A stretch of 56,422 nt of DNA. Origin: Streptomyces viridochromogenes. GTDB taxonomy: Bacteria > Actinomycetota > Actinomycetes > Streptomycetales > Streptomycetaceae. The stretch covers positions 1 through 56,422 of the forward strand of contig NZ_LGUR01000254.1 of assembly GCF_001270495.1 (NCBI RefSeq). The letters run 5' to 3'. The translations under genes and the position numbers were made by a program. Positions 42,546-51,283 of this stretch are shown in pieces (position 1 is the stretch's first letter; the number at the start of each line of letters is the position of its first letter). The notes below the pieces were generated by a model. It ran no database searches. It was not told the DNA's origin and saw only the letters and a list, made by a program, of their open reading frames with translations.

Positions 42546-42728
42546 CGGCTCCCCCTCATGCCCCCCGCCCCAGCAAGCCTGCCGGAGATATCCACACTTT
42601 AAGACCGGAGTAGTCACATCCTCAACATATTCTGTGCATGCGTTTACTTGTACTCCGAGTAACTTGACAGTGTCAACAGGTAAAGTGGCGGTGTTCGCGA
42701 AGGCCCCGCCCCACCCGGAAGGTCACTC
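42546..42728. promoter_or_regulatory. divergent control region of the sigma/drm operon and the mcrBC remnant
   Basis: This 183-bp region is AT-richer than its surroundings. On the minus strand TTGAGG and TAAAGT, 18 bp apart, form a plausible sigma-70-type promoter for the sigma-factor operon; the TAAAGT lies near 42598-42603. On the plus strand TTGACA is part of a perfect 13-bp palindrome, TTGACAGTGTCAA (42664-42676), followed by GGTAAAGT. The palindrome is a candidate repressor site. Confidence 0.5.
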
Positions 42729-44342
42729 ATGCCCCAGCCCGAACGCCTCCCCGGCACACCCGAGTTCCGCATCAAGCTCCCCAAGGACGGCGGTGAGGCG
42801 CGCGGGTATCTGCTCGCCGTGCAACTCCTCCTCGGCCGCCGCCGCGCTCGTGTACGGCTACGACGCGTCCGGGCCGGAGTCCTGGCGAACCTCCGAGGGC
42901 CACCCGCTCGCCGACTATCTGTCCACCGGCTGGCGGGCCCCGCGCAAGGCGTGGCTGGTGCGCGGTTCCAATGTCTCCGGGCACAACCTGGTGCGGCAGT
43001 TATGGCTGAAGGAGGGGTTCGTCTCGCTCGCGGCCGCGCACCTGCCGCCCTTGGAGGAGACCGATCCGACGAAGAGCACGCTGCGCCGCTTCATCGAGGA
43101 CGGGTACGAGGGGGCGGCCTCGTACAACCAGAAGCGGGGTCTCGTCGACGAACTGCACGCCTTCCTGACGCAGATGCGCATCGGCGACACCGTGGCCACC
43201 ATCGGCGACGGCCGGCTGCACATCGGGCGGATCACCGGGGACGCCGTACAGACCTCGTCGCCGGGCGGGCTGTCCAACCTGCGCAGGACCATCACCTGGT
43301 TCACGAAGAGCCACGCGTACGAGGAGCTGCCGGAGGAAGTCCAGCAGAGACTGTCCGTCCAGCACGACGTCGTCGACCTGACCGGTGTCCTGGACGCCCT
43401 GGACGCGCTCATCGGGCTTGCGGACGGTACGGATCCGGCAGCAGGCGGCGGCGAAAGCGGCGAACACCCCGCCGCCGAACGGCTGGCGCCTCGGGAGCTC
43501 ACGCTGCCGGACATCACCGAGGCATTCACCGCCGAACTCCTCGTACACGACCGCGCCTGGCTGGACGAGATGCGTGAACTCCTCCTCGACGAGCGGCAGT
43601 TGGTGCTCTACGGCCCACCGGGCACTGGGAAGACCTACCTGGCGATGAAGCTGGCCGAGTACTTCGGCGGCGGTCCGGAGCAGGTGAAGATCGTGCAGTT
43701 CCACCCGTCGTACGCCTACGAGGACTTCTTCGAGGGGTTCCGGCCCGTGGAGGATCCCGAGACGCGCGAGGTGGCCTTCCGGCTCACGGCGGGACCGTTG
43801 CGGGAACTCGCCGACCTCGCCTCCCGCGAGGACAACCGACACATTCCGCACTTCCTGATCATCGACGAGATCAACCGGGCCAACCTGGCGAAGGTCTTCG
43901 GTGAGCTGTACTTCCTCCTGGAGTACCGGACGCGGTCGGTCCGGCTCACCTACTCCGGGGACGACTTCGCGCTGCCGCCCAACCTGTTCGTGATCGGCAC
44001 GATGAACACCGCCGACCGGTCGATCGCCCTGGTCGACGCGGCGATGCGGCGCCGATTCGCTACAAGGTCGAGAAGGCCGACGGACTCCTCAACGCCGATC
44101 TGTACCAGGCGCTGGCCTACGCCACCGTGCTCGGTCTGCGCGAGGCGCACCTGGTGTACGCGGCCGGACGCCGACCTGAGCGATTCCACGAGGTGCGCGG
44201 AACGCAGGCGGGGCCGGACGGCCGGGGAGTGCGGCTCTACCAGCACAGCCTCGATCTGTCCCGGGAACCGGAGCAACTCCTGTCGGCTCTCCGGGACATC
44301 GCCGGACGGCTGGCCACGGCCGCCCCGGATCCCCGATCATGA
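42729..44342 (+). pseudogene. mcrBC restriction locus, collapsed into an mcrB-mcrC fusion
   Basis: The ATG at 42729 starts [23 protein letters not shown] frame change near 42830 leads to a long McrB-like AAA+ GTPase frame with [18 protein letters not shown] (P-loop), [17 protein letters not shown] and [24 protein letters not shown]. It ends [24 protein letters not shown]. At ~44065 the sequence jumps, in another frame, to the C-terminus of Mcr[37 protein letters not shown]. The end of McrB and most of McrC, including its nuclease core, are missing. No active McrBC can be made; the remains lie divergent from the sigma/drm operon. Confidence 0.85.
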
Positions 44343-44372
44343 AACACCGTTCGGCAGAAAGGAACAGACCTC

Positions 44373-46508
44373 ATGCCCCGGCTCGCCTTCGCCCAGAGCT
44401 TCTGGGACGGTTACGACACCCTGGAGAAGCCGGTCCGAGCCGGAGTGCGCAAGGCCATGGCGAAATTCCAGGCCATGCGCGTCGCCGAACTCAACGCGGA
44501 CAAGGGACTGCACCTGGAGTCCGTCGAGAACGCCCGTGACCCGCGGATGCGCACCATTCGCATCACCGACTTCTGGCGCGGCGTCGTCCTCGCCCCCGAC
44601 GACGGCAGCGATGTGTTCCTGCTGGTCAACGTCCTTCCGCACGACGACGCCTACACATGGGCGGCGAAGCGTCTGTACAGCGCCAACTCCGCGACCCGGG
44701 CCCTGGAGGTACGCAACGCCGTCGCCCTGGACGAGCTGACACCGCTGTACGAGACGGCCGCGCGCACGGCTCCGCGGCTGCTGTTCGCGGACGTCTCCGA
44801 CGGCACGCTGCGCGAACTCGGCATCGACGACCAAGTGCTGCGCGCCGCACGTTCGTTGGTGGACAAGGCGCAACTGGAGGCGTTCGCCACGCTCCTGCCG
44901 GAGGATCAGCTGGAGGTGCTGCAGTACGTCGCCGAGGGCTTCAGCCCGGAGGAGGTCTACCGGGACGTCGTCGCCGTCCGCCGGCCCGCCGACGCGCCCG
45001 CCGAGCCGGTCGAGGACCTGGCCACGGTGATCGCCAACACTCCCGCGCGCATCCGACTGGTCACCGGGCCGCAGGAGTTGGAGGAGATCCTGGAGAAGCC
45101 CTTCGACGCCTGGCGGGTCTTCCTCCACCCCTCCCAGCGGCGCGTCGCCTACCGCGCCTCATACGGGGGTCCCGTCCAGGTCACCGGCGGTCCCGGGACG
45201 GGCAAGACAGTGGCGGCCCTGCACCGGGTCAAGCACCTGCTCGGCCGCTCCGAGGACGGCCGGATCCTGCTCACCACCTACACGAACGCGCTCGCCGCCG
45301 GACTGCGGGACATGCTCGGCCTCCTCCTCGACGAGGACGAGAAGCTGCTGGCACGGGTCGACGTGACGACGGTCGACGCCTGTGCGAACGGCATCGTGCG
45401 CGCGAAGTCGGGGGCCGCGCCCAAGCCGATCGGGGACCGGGAACAGCGGCAGGTGTGGGAGAAGGTGGTCAAGCAGCTCGGTCTGCCGTTCACCGACCGG
45501 TTCCTGGCGCAGGAGTACCGGCACGTCGTACTCGGCCAGAACCTCCGCGATCTCGACGCCTACCTCGGCGCGAGCCGCCGTGGCCGGGGCACCGGTCTCG
45601 GTCCCACGCGCCGCCGGGAGGTGTGGAGCGGTGTGGAGCGGTTCGAACAGTTCCTGCGCGACCGCGGCGAGACGACTCACCTGCGCGTGTGCGCCCGCGC
45701 GGCGGAACTGCTCGCCGGGGAGCCGGCTCCGTACGCCCATGTCGTCGTCGACGAGGCACAGGACCTGCACCCCGCGCAGTGGCGTGTGCTGCGCGCCGTC
45801 GTCGCCCCCGGCCCCGACGACCTGTTCGTCACCGGCGACCCGCATCAGCGGATCTACGACTCCCGTGTGTCGCTCGGCTCCCTGGGCATCACCACGGTCG
45901 GCCGCAGCTTCCGGTTGCGCGTCAACTACCGCTCCACCGAGGAGATTCTCGCCTGGTCGGCGCGGCTGCTGACGCCGGTCACCGTCGACGCGCTGGAGGG
46001 TGAGGGGACGGACTCGCTGGCCGGATACCGCTCCCTGCTGCACGGGCGCCGCCCCCAGGCGCAGGGGTATGCGACCCGGCAGGAGGAGACCGACGCGCTG
46101 GTGGAGCGGGTCCGGGTGCTGCTCGCCGAAGGTCTGGCGCCGCACGAGATCGGCGTGTGCGCCCGCTTCAACCTCTCCCTGGACGCGGCCGAGGAGAAAC
46201 TGAAGGCCGTCGGCATCCCGGTGCTACGGGTCAGAGGGCAGGTCCCGCAGGGAGCCGAGGGGGTACGGCTGGCGACGATGCACGCGATGAAGGGGCTGGA
46301 GTTCCGAGCGGTGTCCGTCCTCGGTGTCGCCGACGGCACCGTCCCGTTCACCCGGGAGATCACGCCGCGCGAGGCGGACCCGTTGCAGCACGACGCCGAC
46401 CTGCTCAGGGAGCGGTGCCTGCTCTTCGTCGCCTGCACGCGTGCTCGTGAGGCGCTGAGCGTGACGTGGAGCGGAACCGCGAGCCCGTTTCTGCCGGGCG
46501 CTGCCTGA
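44373..46508 (+). CDS. UvrD-like helicase with N-terminal RelE/ParE-like domain
   Basis: The 711-residue protein joins two domains. Residues ~1-110 ([74 protein letters not shown]) have the fold pattern of RelE/YoeB-type mRNA interferases. Residues ~250-711 are an SF1 helicase: motif [17 protein letters not shown] (~271), motif [16 protein letters not shown] (~460), motif [16 protein letters not shown], motif [17 protein letters not shown] and motif [15 protein letters not shown]. Such toxin-helicase fusions occur next to restriction loci. The helicase could unleash or direct the RelE-like domain when foreign nucleic acid is sensed (inference). AAAGGAA precedes the ATG, 30 bp after the mcrC remnant. 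Confidence 0.88.
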   Translation: MPRLAFAQSFWDGYDTLEKPVRAGVRKAMAKFQAMRVAELNADKGLHLESVENARDPRMRTIRITDFWRGVVLAPDDGSDVFLLVNVLPHDDAYTWAAKRLYSANSATRALEVRNAVALDELTPLYETAARTAPRLLFADVSDGTLRELGIDDQVLRAARSLVDKAQLEAFATLLPEDQLEVLQYVAEGFSPEEVYRDVVAVRRPADAPAEPVEDLATVIANTPARIRLVTGPQELEEILEKPFDAWRVFLHPSQRRVAYRASYGGPVQVTGGPGTGKTVAALHRVKHLLGRSEDGRILLTTYTNALAAGLRDMLGLLLDEDEKLLARVDVTTVDACANGIVRAKSGAAPKPIGDREQRQVWEKVVKQLGLPFTDRFLAQEYRHVVLGQNLRDLDAYLGASRRGRGTGLGPTRRREVWSGVERFEQFLRDRGETTHLRVCARAAELLAGEPAPYAHVVVDEAQDLHPAQWRVLRAVVAPGPDDLFVTGDPHQRIYDSRVSLGSLGITTVGRSFRLRVNYRSTEEILAWSARLLTPVTVDALEGEGTDSLAGYRSLLHGRRPQAQGYATRQEETDALVERVRVLLAEGLAPHEIGVCARFNLSLDAAEEKLKAVGIPVLRVRGQVPQGAEGVRLATMHAMKGLEFRAVSVLGVADGTVPFTREITPREADPLQHDADLLRERCLLFVACTRAREALSVTWSGTASPFLPGAA

Positions 46509-46522
46509 GCGTCCCCCGGTCC

Positions 46523-48178
46523 TCACTCCTCCGGTGCCAGGGCGCCCGTCGCGAGGCCGTCACGGGCGACTTCGGCGAGCTGCCGGGTCAACTCGTCGAC
46601 CTCACGCATTCCTTCCTCGAACGCGGACAGGGCTCGGAAGGCGGAGCCGTACCGGCGCTGCTCTTCGATGCCCATGCGGGGGATGCGTGAACCCCGGCTG
46701 TCGAACCGGTATGTCCCGCTGGCGCTTGTGGACCGGCGGGTGTTGACGGAGCTGCGCAGAAATCCTTGCAGGTAGTCCGTGTCGAGCTGCTCGCTGGCCG
46801 AGACCGGTTCCGGACCGTCGTAGGCGACGAGTCCGGCGCGTGCGAGTTCGGCGACGCTGGTGGTGGCGCCGTCCAGTGACCCCGGTCCGCCGCCCGGAGC
46901 GAGTTCGGGCAGAAGGGCGGCGAGTCGGCGGATGCGGTCCTCGATCTCCTTGCGCAGGGCCGCGTACTCACCGGGGTAGTCGCGGTGCCGGGACCGGAGA
47001 TGGCTGCCGGGGGTCAGGTCGACGGTGTCGTCGAGGAGTTCGATCAGCGGCACGTCGGCGATCTGGTCGGGGCGTGGTTCGAGGCTTCCGTCGGGGCTGT
47101 TGCCCGTCAGGTCCACCATGCACACGGTGTGGTTGGTGTCGGCACCTGCCGCGTTCTCGGGTCGCCGCAGGCACCACAGATGCACGGGCAGGGCGTGCGA
47201 CGTCGCCGTCCCCGGCGGCAGGGCGACCACTTGGCGCACGATGCCGCGTCGGACGAGTTCCGCCCGGATGCGGCGGCCTGCCTTGCGGTAGGCGACCGAG
47301 GCCGGCATGACCATGAGGACCTGACCACCGGGCAGGGTGTGCGCGTAGGCGTGCTGGAGCCACGCCAGCTCCCCTTCGGCCTTGGACGGGGTACCGAGTT
47401 CCCAGCGGGAGTCGAGCAGCAGTTCCTCTCGTCCCCACTCGGTCACGCCGGCCGGTGGGTCGCAGACGACCAGATCCGCCTTGAGGTCCGGCCATTCGTC
47501 CGCGCGGAGGGAATCACCTGCCACGATGCGCACACCCGACCGACCCAGGAGGTCGGCACGGAGCTGTGCGAAACGGGCGCTGTCCGCCTCCACCTCCTGG
47601 CCGCGGCAGCGCATACCGGCCTCGGCGGCGACGGACAGGAGCAGCACCCCGATTCCGCAGGCAGGATCGAAGACCGTGGCGCCGGCCGGCAGCTCGGGAG
47701 CGAAGTGGCACACGGCACGTACCACTCGCTCGCCAGTCACCTGGTCCGATCCCGCACGCCGAGCGGAATCCATGAACCGTTCTGTCAGGCCGCTCACGAG
47801 GTCGACCGGCGCTCCGGATTGAGCAAGCCCTTGGACACGGGTGGCGACGTCATCCGGCAGGCTCGACTCAGGCTCTCCGGCCAGCACCGCGGCGACCTCG
47901 GCCAGGCCCACGACCATTTGTTCCCCGTACGCGGCGCGCATGGCCTGCCACAACTCGACCTCGGGTGCCACCTCCTGGCCTTTGCGTTGCCTGTCCAGCC
48001 ATTCCTGGACGTCCGCGAGCGCGTAGAGCGGACTGTTCGCGGCGCCTCCGGCCGGCGCGGGGAAATCTTCGTGGCGCCGACGCCAATTGGAGACAGCGGC
48101 CCGAGTGACTCCGGCCAGACGAGCGATCTCGGCGCCGGTGACAAGCGGGCCGTCCGATGAAGCGGCGTTGTCCGTCAT
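46523..48178 (-). CDS. N6-adenine DNA methylase-like protein with N-terminal HTH
   Basis: The ~551-residue protein begins with a helix-turn-helix (GAEIARLAGVTRAAVSNWRRRHEDFPAPAGG, followed by LADVQEWLDRQ). A type I HsdM-like methylase domain follows at ~140-400. Motif I is VFDPACGIGVLLLSVAAEAG (~171) and motif IV is VVCDPPAGVTEWG (~237). The aromatic residue usual after the PP of motif IV (NPPF/DPPY) is Ala here, so catalysis is doubtful. The C-terminus lacks a target-recognition pair but ends in helices. Orphan methylases of this type with HTH are frequent in Streptomyces. The gene is convergent with the RelE-helicase gene, ending 14 bp from it. The ATG at 48178 lacks a strong ribosome binding site; an ATG at 48208 is possible. 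Confidence 0.85.
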   Translation of the reverse strand: MTDNAASSDGPLVTGAEIARLAGVTRAAVSNWRRRHEDFPAPAGGAANSPLYALADVQEWLDRQRKGQEVAPEVELWQAMRAAYGEQMVVGLAEVAAVLAGEPESSLPDDVATRVQGLAQSGAPVDLVSGLTERFMDSARRAGSDQVTGERVVRAVCHFAPELPAGATVFDPACGIGVLLLSVAAEAGMRCRGQEVEADSARFAQLRADLLGRSGVRIVAGDSLRADEWPDLKADLVVCDPPAGVTEWGREELLLDSRWELGTPSKAEGELAWLQHAYAHTLPGGQVLMVMPASVAYRKAGRRIRAELVRRGIVRQVVALPPGTATSHALPVHLWCLRRPENAAGADTNHTVCMVDLTGNSPDGSLEPRPDQIADVPLIELLDDTVDLTPGSHLRSRHRDYPGEYAALRKEIEDRIRRLAALLPELAPGGGPGSLDGATTSVAELARAGLVAYDGPEPVSASEQLDTDYLQGFLRSSVNTRRSTSASGTYRFDSRGSRIPRMGIEEQRRYGSAFRALSAFEEGMREVDELTRQLAEVARDGLATGALAPEE

Positions 48179-48223
48179 AACCCCAGCGTACACGGACAGT
48201 CCACTCATTTTCCGTCATGAATC

Positions 48224-48256
48224 ATGTTGACGACGTACACGAATCGACGTCAACAT
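48224..48256. promoter_or_regulatory. 9-bp inverted repeat in the methylase upstream region
   Basis: ATGTTGACG (48224-48232) and CGTCAACAT (48248-48256) are a perfect inverted repeat with a 15-bp spacer. CGTACAC/GTGTAC elements recur at ~48187, 48233 and 48261. The region separates the HTH-methylase gene from a small plus-strand gene, so the methylase HTH domain may bind here and control both. Confidence 0.55.
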
Positions 48257-48300
48257 CTGGCGTGTACTCGGTCGGTCCCTTGAGGCACCGGAGGCACACC

Positions 48301-48462
48301 GTGGCATCGAACACCGCCGTACGCACCGTTTACCGACTGTCCGGCGTCGCCCCCACCCCGGAGGGCATGCTGTACGCCCTTGACCTCGAACTTCTGGACG
48401 GACTCGGTGCCGATCCGCATTTACCCGAGGCGCTTGGAGTTCCCGCCGTGTACATCACCTGA
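48301..48462 (+). CDS. small protein of unknown function divergent from the methylase
   Basis: The 53-residue product starts from a GTG at 48301 with GGAGGC at good spacing: VASNTAVRTVYRLSGVAPTPEGMLYALDLELLDGLGADPHLPEALGVP. The sequence has normal codon bias and a defined stop, but it resembles the start of a longer protein, so it may be truncated. It has no recognisable domain, signal or membrane segment. It could be controlled by the inverted repeat just upstream. Confidence 0.5.
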   Translation: MASNTAVRTVYRLSGVAPTPEGMLYALDLELLDGLGADPHLPEALGVPAVYIT

Positions 48463-48856
48463 CGATGGAACGGTCGAGGTTTGACGGCCGGGCAGGCCGG
48501 TCACACGCCTCTCTGCGGTGAACTGATGGCACGTCCGGTGCATGTAGGTGCCAGGTCAGGATCCCTTTTCCACCGGCTCAAGAACCGCCACACACTGCAC
48601 ATGATGAGTCATCGGAAAGATGTCGGTCTGAGCACGGCAGGGAAACCCGCAGGTCAGAGCAGGTTTTTCGGCTCACTGTCCCGCGTGCGGGCGCCCGGAG
48701 CGTCAAACGAGCGTCACGGCTGACAGCCCGTCGCTCCCACTCGGGGCAGACCGAGCTGCCACGACCAGCTTCTCCGGCAGGCTCTGTCCCACTCACTCCA
48801 GAGGCCAGCTGGCTCATCATGACCCGCTCCACTTCTCCGGCCGCCATAATGGACTC
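48463..48856. other. non-coding gap, no gene recognised
   Basis: This ~390-bp stretch has weak codon bias in every frame and no recognisable protein. CATAAT at 48845-48850 lies 6 nt before the next ATG and may be a -10 box for a leaderless transcript. Confidence 0.5.
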
Positions 48857-49249
48857 ATGCCGTCCAGCCCACAGCGTCCTGCACCCGCACCGAGCGACCT
48901 CTCAGGCGCGGTCGCCGAGGACCTCGCGCTGTACCGGGAGAAGTTCCGGCGACGTCTGCCGGAGTCGCTGGACGAGTTGCAGGGCCCGACCAAGGGGATC
49001 GTGGATCTGCCGCTGCATATTGCTTGGTCGGGGATGACCTCGTACGACATGAGCAAGCCTCGCCAGCGCATGGGCCTGTACCGCACCGTCCTGCACGAGG
49101 GCCTGCTAGACGACCTGCCCCGGTACCTCAACCAGGACCTGCTCCTCCAGCTGTGGCCCGTGCTGCGCACCCTCGTCGGTCGCACCGTGCGCGCCGTATG
49201 GGAAGACGCCTTCCCCCAGCTCGCCTCCCGCACCCGAGCAGCCGCGTGA
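48857..49249 (+). CDS. conserved protein paired with the AbiEii-type nucleotidyltransferase
   Basis: The 130-residue soluble protein (DLSGAVAEDLALYREKFRRRLPESLDEL, PLHIAWSGMTSYDMSKPRQRMGLYRTVLHEG, DLLLQLWPVLRTLVGRTVRAVWEDAFP) is helical with no known catalytic motif. Its TGA overlaps the GTG of the nucleotidyltransferase gene as GTGA, so the two form an operon. The order and coupling suggest an antitoxin or partner role, but it is not the usual winged-helix AbiEi. CATAAT six bases upstream of the ATG and the lack of a ribosome binding site point to a leaderless message. Confidence 0.65.
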   Translation: MPSSPQRPAPAPSDLSGAVAEDLALYREKFRRRLPESLDELQGPTKGIVDLPLHIAWSGMTSYDMSKPRQRMGLYRTVLHEGLLDDLPRYLNQDLLLQLWPVLRTLVGRTVRAVWEDAFPQLASRTRAAA

Positions 49250-49924
49250 CGGACATGCCGGAGCTGCACACGCGGCTCCTGGCGGATGTGATCGCGCTCG
49301 GCTCCCGGTATCCCCTGGTCCTCACTGGCGGATATGCCGTGCGGGCGCACCGCCTCGTGAACCGCCCCAGCCAGGACCTCGATGTCGCCACCGAGAACCC
49401 GGCGCCCATGGCCGATATCGCGGCCGCGCTCCGTAGCGGTCTCGAAGCGCGGGGGGTGGCAGGTGCAGGCGCTGGAGACCGCCCCGCTGTCCGCCCGCTT
49501 CACCGTGTCCGATCCGGCGACCGGGCAGGAATGCGAGGTCGACATCCTCAAGGAGATCTTCTGGCGGCCGGTCGCTCAGAGCCCGTACGGGCCCGTCCTC
49601 GCGGAGGAGGACGTGATCGGGACCAAGGTCCGCGCCCTCGCCGACCGCGGAGCGCCCCGTGATCTGATCGACGTGTTCGCAGCCTCACGCCGCTGGACCA
49701 ACGCCGAGCTCGAGGAGTTCGGCCGCCGCCACGCCCGCGGCCGCTTCGAGCGCGAGGACCTCCAGGCGAACCTCACGGGCGCTGAGTGGACCGATGACGA
49801 AGCCTTCGCCGCCTACGGAGTGGACGATGCCACCATCGCCGCTCTCCGCGCATGGGCCGTGGAGTGGGCCGACGACCTCGCGGCCCACCTCCTCGAAGAG
49901 ACCGATGACCGGGAAATCGACTGA
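49246..49924 (+). pseudogene. AbiEii/AbiGii-type nucleotidyltransferase toxin, frameshifted in a G run
   Basis: The GTG at 49246 opens a frame with the nucleotidyltransferase pattern YPLVLTGGYAVRAHRLVNRPSQDLDVATEN, holding the GG and DxD-type acidic pair. At ~49452-49457 a GGGGGG run shifts the frame. The protein otherwise continues WQVQALETAPLSARFTVSDP, CEVDILKEIFWRPV, GTKVRALADRGAPRDLIDVFAA and on to 49924. Removing one G restores a ~225-residue protein. This may be a sequencing error, a true mutation, or a slippage-controlled switch. Toxins of this family transfer nucleotides to tRNA or other targets. Confidence 0.8.
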
Positions 49925-50044
49925 TCACGCCCGGACCCCCACACGGCGCTAGGCACCCAGACGGGCTATGAGACCCAGCAGTACCCTGCCGCTGCCGCCT
50001 ATCGTGACGCTGCTCCCTGCACTGAGCCGAGCGGAGTCCTGGCC

Positions 50045-51283
50045 GTGAAGTACGCATTGTCGGAGAAGCAAGCCGCGATGCTGCGAGAGATCGCGACGGC
50101 CGCCGAGGCCGTGGTCCTCCCGCCAAAAGCCATCCATACGGCTGCGGCGCTTGAGAAGCGCGGATTGATCAAGAGGACGTGGCGCAGCAGCGGGCCACCA
50201 GTCGCGGTCGTCACGGCTGACGGCCGCTACTACCTCGAGCACGGAAAGCACCCTCGCGAGGTGCAGGCAGCAAAGGAACAGCTGGAAGACGACGCTGACG
50301 AGGCTGCCCGTGCCCCTGCCGACGGAGTCGAGCTGGTCTCCCGGCTGCGCCGCTCGGCCTCGGGGAAGCTCACGGTCTCTGATCCAGGTCCTCAGACGAG
50401 GGGGCGGTGGCGGGCTGCCTACTACGACGCGCTGCACCACGGTCGCGTGCCGGAGGGGCACAAGCTGCGCTGGTCCGGTCGGCAGCGAGGCGACTGCGTC
50501 TTTGCGCTGATCGGCGAGGAAGCGGAGAAGGCGGCCCAGCCTCCGCCGGTGCCGGCTGTCGACGTGCCCGCGAGCGTGGGCCGCCCTCACCGTCTGGTCC
50601 TCGCGACGCGCAAGGCTCTCGGCAGGTCCCGGACCGTGGTCGACACCCGGGGCAAACCCGAGGCCATTCCCCTGTACGTGTCACGTTCGCTGGTCGACCG
50701 CGCTCTGCGGATCATGCACGCGCTCCTGACCGAAGCCGAGAACCGCGACCATGGGGTGGAGACCCGGACCGATCTCGTCCATGGGGAAGCCGTACACACG
50801 CTGGTCATCGTCATCCACGGCCGGGCCTTCCCCCTCGCCCTGATGGAACGGACGACCAAGGTCCCGCACGAACCGACGCCCCAGGAAATCCACCGGCAAC
50901 AGCACAGTCCCGGGTCAGGGCGAGGCGATCACTTGCCGATCCGAGAGCGCGACTTCGATTCGCGTCACCCTCTCCACGATGAAGCCCCCAGGTCGAAGAC
51001 GTGGGGGCTTCACGGTCGCCTTCCGGTGGTCCGTGCCGGCCGAGACGCTCAGCGCGTCACTGGTGGCCGCTGCAGCGGAAGTTGGCGGCGTCGTTCGTGC
51101 TGCCGTGTCCGTCGTAGCGGGCGACGGCCGGCCACCGGCACAGCGGCCGGCTCATGGGCCCGTTCTCGGCGCGCAGTGTGGTGGGGGCCTTGCCGTGTTC
51201 GACCCACTTCACCAGGGCCGCCAGTGGTTCGGCCGGGGCGGCGCCGGAGCCGCCCCGGCAGTGCCCCACGCCGGGGGCCGTGA
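50045..51283 (+). pseudogene. conserved Streptomyces protein, C-terminally truncated
   Basis: About 300 residues from the ATG at 50045 have strong codon bias: MKYALSEKQAAMLREIATAA, RRSASGKLTVSDPGPQTRGRW, AAYYDALHHGRVPEGHKLRWSGR, VVDTRGKPEAIPLYVSRSLVDRALRIMHALL and RTTKVPHEPTPQEI. I recognise the pattern as a Streptomyces protein of unknown function that usually continues for another ~100 residues after PTPQEI. Here the frame instead runs through a terminator hairpin (50980-51012) and antisense to the tannase gene, so its last ~100 codons are not a natural C-terminus. The N-terminal part may contain a winged helix. Confidence 0.6.
50980..51012. terminator. hairpin upstream of the convergent tannase gene end
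   Basis: TGAAGCCCCCA and TGGGGGCTTCA form a perfect 11-bp stem with an 11-nt loop. It stands between the truncated plus-strand gene and the 3' end of the minus-strand tannase gene, and can terminate both. Confidence 0.7.

Noticed and set aside
37740..42602. 1620-codon open frame on the plus strand across the drmA and sigma genes
   Set aside because: It runs antisense to two genes with clear motifs, and its low-complexity Gly/Val/Arg composition is typical of shadow frames in Streptomyces.
48481..48723. 80-codon plus-strand frame in the gap before the AbiEii pair
   Set aside because: It has weak codon bias, no ribosome binding site and no family resemblance.
50946..50975. Resemblance to a tRNA T-arm and acceptor end (CTTCGAT between CGCGA and TCGCG)
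   Set aside because: The loop does not match the TTCRANY consensus and no D-arm or anticodon arm precedes it, so at most it is a degraded attachment-site remnant and I do not call it.
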